Source: Flavobacterium psychrophilum (GTDB lineage: Bacteria > Bacteroidota > Bacteroidia > Flavobacteriales > Flavobacteriaceae). From it: 5,849 nucleotides of DNA. Below, piece after piece: positions 4,243-5,849 of the stretch. The notes beneath the pieces are model-generated. The model made no database searches. It was not told where the DNA came from and saw nothing but the letters and a program-made list of their open reading frames with translations. The translations under genes were made by a program, and so were the position numbers. The DNA lies in assembly GCA_945861915.1 (NCBI GenBank), contig CAMAWK010000147.1:1-5849 (forward strand). Direction: 5' to 3'. Position 1 is the stretch's first letter. Each line of letters begins with the position of its first letter.

Positions 4243-5568
4243 TTACTCCCCGTAACTCGCAGCAATAAATTCTTGATAGGTTACCTCTTTGGTTGTTGGA
4301 TTGGCTTTTTCTTTGAATAATTCCAATAATTTATCAGCCACTACTTGGTCTGACAATCGTTTTACTTCTTCTTGATTTGATAACACTCTGGCTACAATCC
4401 CTTGTACTTCTTCGTCAGTAGGATTGGTTTGACCAAACTGAGCCATTTGTTGACGAATGTTTTTGGTGGTAAACGATTTCAAATCTTCGAATGTGATTTT
4501 AATATCAGATTGAGCCATTGCTTTGCCTTCAATCAATTGAAAACGCAAACCTTTCTCTGAACGAGCATATTCTACTTCCGCTTCTTCAGGAGATAATTTT
4601 TTTTCTCCCACGGTTTGTAACCATTTTTTAAGGAATTCAGATGGCAAATCGAATTTGGTATTTTCGATTAAAAATTCCGTTACATCACCCAATAATTTTT
4701 GGTCTGCTTGTTGCGCAAATTGAGATTCAGCGTCCTCTTTGATTTTAGCTTTCAACTCTTCTAATGTAGCTACATTACCTGCACCAAATAATTTGTCAAA
4801 TAATTCTTGATTCAGTTCTGCTGGTTCAGATACAGTGATGGCTTCAATAGTAAAATCGACATCAATTTCTAATCCGTGCACATTGTCGTGACCTACTTTT
4901 AAATAATCCATCAATTGATGATCGTCTTCAAACAAGCCTTTTGTGTTTACTGTAATTACATCGCCAACTTTTTTTCCGATAAATAAATCGGCAGTCGATT
5001 TGTCTTTGAATATTGATAAACTAATAGTAGTTGCGTTTTCGATTCCTTCGGCTTGGTTAGCAAAAGTTCCTTTTAAATCAGCATTTTCTACTACTTGCTC
5101 TTGAGAAACAGGATTTCCAAATTGTTTTTGAATGCGTTCTACTTGACCGTCTATCAATTTATCATCGGCAGTAACTACATATTTGATAATGTCATTTTTA
5201 GCATCTAAATCGATGTCAAAATTAGGAACCAAACCAATTTCGAATTCAAAAGTCAATTCTTCGGCATCCCAATCTAAATTTTCGTTTTCTTTAGCTAATG
5301 CGGTTCCTAATAAATGCAATCTTTCGGATTGGATATACCGTTCTAATGCCAAATCGACTACTTTTTTAACCTCTTCTTGTTTAATGGCGCGACCGTATTG
5401 TTTTTCGACCAATTCTTTTGGAACTTGTCCTTTTCTAAAGCCTTTTACAGTTGCCAAAGGCATTTTTTCGTTGATTCTTTTGGCTACTTGCCCTTTATAA
5501 TCCATGTGAACCACCGTCATTACTATGGTTTCGTTTACTGCGTCTGTTGCTACTCTTTTGATATCCAT
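4243..5568 (-). CDS. tig: Trigger factor (ribosome-associated chaperone)
   Basis: Trigger factor binds the ribosome exit tunnel through protein L23 and shields emerging chains. The N-terminal ribosome-binding domain (about 1-115) is clear and carries the signature GFRKGQVP at 43-50; Phe44-Arg45-Lys46 falls at the same numbers as the E. coli FRK ribosome contact. The middle segment (about 155-246) keeps only faint FKBP landmarks (LFIGKKVGDVITVNTKGLF, 195-213; VDFTIEAITVSEPAEL, 237-252). The usual prolyl isomerase active-site pattern is not evident, so this domain is probably inactive. The rest (about 250-441) is the helical chaperone domain, rich in Glu and Lys. The 441 residues are normal for the family. 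The ATG at 5568 follows an A-rich AAGAAG stretch and lies about 25 bases from the predicted transcription start. Confidence 0.95.
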   Translation of the reverse strand: MDIKRVATDAVNETIVMTVVHMDYKGQVAKRINEKMPLATVKGFRKGQVPKELVEKQYGRAIKQEEVKKVVDLALERYIQSERLHLLGTALAKENENLDWDAEELTFEFEIGLVPNFDIDLDAKNDIIKYVVTADDKLIDGQVERIQKQFGNPVSQEQVVENADLKGTFANQAEGIENATTISLSIFKDKSTADLFIGKKVGDVITVNTKGLFEDDHQLMDYLKVGHDNVHGLEIDVDFTIEAITVSEPAELNQELFDKLFGAGNVATLEELKAKIKEDAESQFAQQADQKLLGDVTEFLIENTKFDLPSEFLKKWLQTVGEKKLSPEEAEVEYARSEKGLRFQLIEGKAMAQSDIKITFEDLKSFTTKNIRQQMAQFGQTNPTDEEVQGIVARVLSNQEEVKRLSDQVVADKLLELFKEKANPTTKEVTYQEFIAASYGE

Positions 5569-5590
5569 CTTCTTGATTTACTTAATAAAA

Positions 5591-5625
5591 TTGGGTTGCA
5601 AAATTATAAAAATTTCGCAACCCAA
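5591..5625 (-). terminator. Hairpin upstream of tig: likely terminator of the preceding gene
   Basis: TTGGGTTGC (5591-5599) and GCAACCCAA (5617-5625) form a perfect 9-bp stem. After one mismatch, 5 more pairs (5601-5605 with 5611-5615) extend it. Read on the - strand it is followed by TTTTATT, as in an intrinsic terminator, and it lies 39 bases after the stop of the membrane-protein gene. It also contains the tig -7 box in one arm, so it could instead be an operator. Confidence 0.55.
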
Positions 5626-5629
5626 ACAA
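5599..5629 (-). promoter_or_regulatory. Promoter of tig (TTG-N20-TAATTTTG)
   Basis: On the - strand a TTG (5629-5627) is followed after 20 bases by TAATTTTG (5606-5599). This matches the Bacteroidota pattern TTG-N17-23-TAnnTTTG. Transcription would begin near 5593 and give a leader of about 25 bases before the tig ATG. The promoter lies inside an inverted repeat (5591-5625). Confidence 0.6.
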
Positions 5630-5663
5630 GTTTAAATACAACTCCTTTAAAAGAGCTGAATCA

Positions 5664-5849
5664 CTATTTTTTTGATTTATTATCACCAACTAATTTATAG
5701 CTAATCGACTGAAAAACAGACAGAATTACACTAAATAACAGGGCAGTCCAAAAAGAATCAATGCTAAAACCTCCTACAATATTATCGCAAACTAAAATCA
5801 TTATCGCATTGATAACCAATAAAAATAAGCCTAAACTAAAAATCGTAAT
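5664..5849 (-). CDS. C-terminal part of a small 'phage holin family' (YvlD-like) membrane protein
   Basis: The window ends inside this gene; 61 codons and the TAG stop are visible and the frame is open to the right edge. The peptide has two hydrophobic segments: ITIFSLGLFLLVINAIMILV (1-20) and FWTALLFSVILSVFQ (33-47). They are joined by a loop with GGFSIDSFW, and the protein ends in a charged tail (GDNKSKK). The pattern 'TLGLFLLVINA.M......V.GF.VD.FW.ALL.S...S' is typical of the small four-helix membrane proteins annotated as phage holin family or YvlD. Despite that name they are usually chromosomal housekeeping proteins of unknown role, not lysis genes, and no phage gene is nearby. It is transcribed in the same direction as tig but separated from it by a hairpin. 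Confidence 0.7.
   Translation of the reverse strand: MTIFSLGLFLLVINAIMILVCDNIVGGFSIDSFWTALLFSVILSVFQSISYKLVGDNKSKK

Noticed and set aside
5183..5700. Two + strand open frames over the tig start and upstream region
   Set aside because: They lie antisense to the N-terminus of trigger factor and run through its promoter and the tail of the membrane-protein gene; no RBS or family features.
5664..5849. Prophage remnant suggested by the holin-family protein
   Set aside because: The YvlD-like family is commonly chromosomal, no other phage gene or attachment site is visible, and the neighbours are housekeeping genes.

Overview
The window looks like chromosome of a member of the Bacteroidota, most likely a Flavobacterium-type genome. 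The evidence is the very low GC content, A-rich start contexts with little Shine-Dalgarno signal, a tig-clpP-clpX cluster with Bacteroidota-style variants (IGY loop in ClpX, degenerate middle domain in trigger factor), TAnnTTTG promoter boxes, and tandem GTTTAAA spacers between genes. The genus is an inference from pattern, not from a search.

Layout. On the + strand the window opens with the last 35 codons of a gene whose C-terminus resembles tRNA-(ms2io6A)-hydroxylase (MiaE). An AT-rich spacer follows (109-319). Its first half (109-217) is T-rich with no structure I can support; its second half holds three evenly spaced operator-like sites and a promoter box. Next come three co-directional genes: a HipB-type Xre regulator (320-559), a stand-alone HipA N-subdomain or HipS-like protein (604-930), and a HipA/HipT-type Ser/Thr kinase (917-1939) that overlaps the second gene by 14 bases. 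A long hairpin (1975-2012) ends this operon and faces the convergent clpX.

The - strand carries, in transcription order, the C-terminal part of a small two-helix membrane protein of the 'phage holin family' (YvlD-like) type at the right edge, tig (trigger factor), clpP and clpX. A terminator-like hairpin separates tig from clpP, so tig and clpPX may be separate transcription units. The clpP-clpX spacer is almost wholly a long AT-rich hairpin built from GTTTAAA heptads.

How it fits together. Trigger factor, ClpP and ClpX are the conserved protein folding and degradation core. The most interesting part is the accessory cassette between miaE and clpX: a tripartite hipB-hipS-hipT toxin-antitoxin module in the same gene order as E. 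coli HipBST. It has a three-site operator array resembling the E. coli HipB TATCC-N8-GGATA operator, a kinase Gly-rich loop reading Ala-Val-Thr instead of Ser-Ile-Ser, and a Cys/His knuckle ahead of the kinase domain. HipA-family systems are known; the operator array and these sequence variants are the parts worth checking for novelty.
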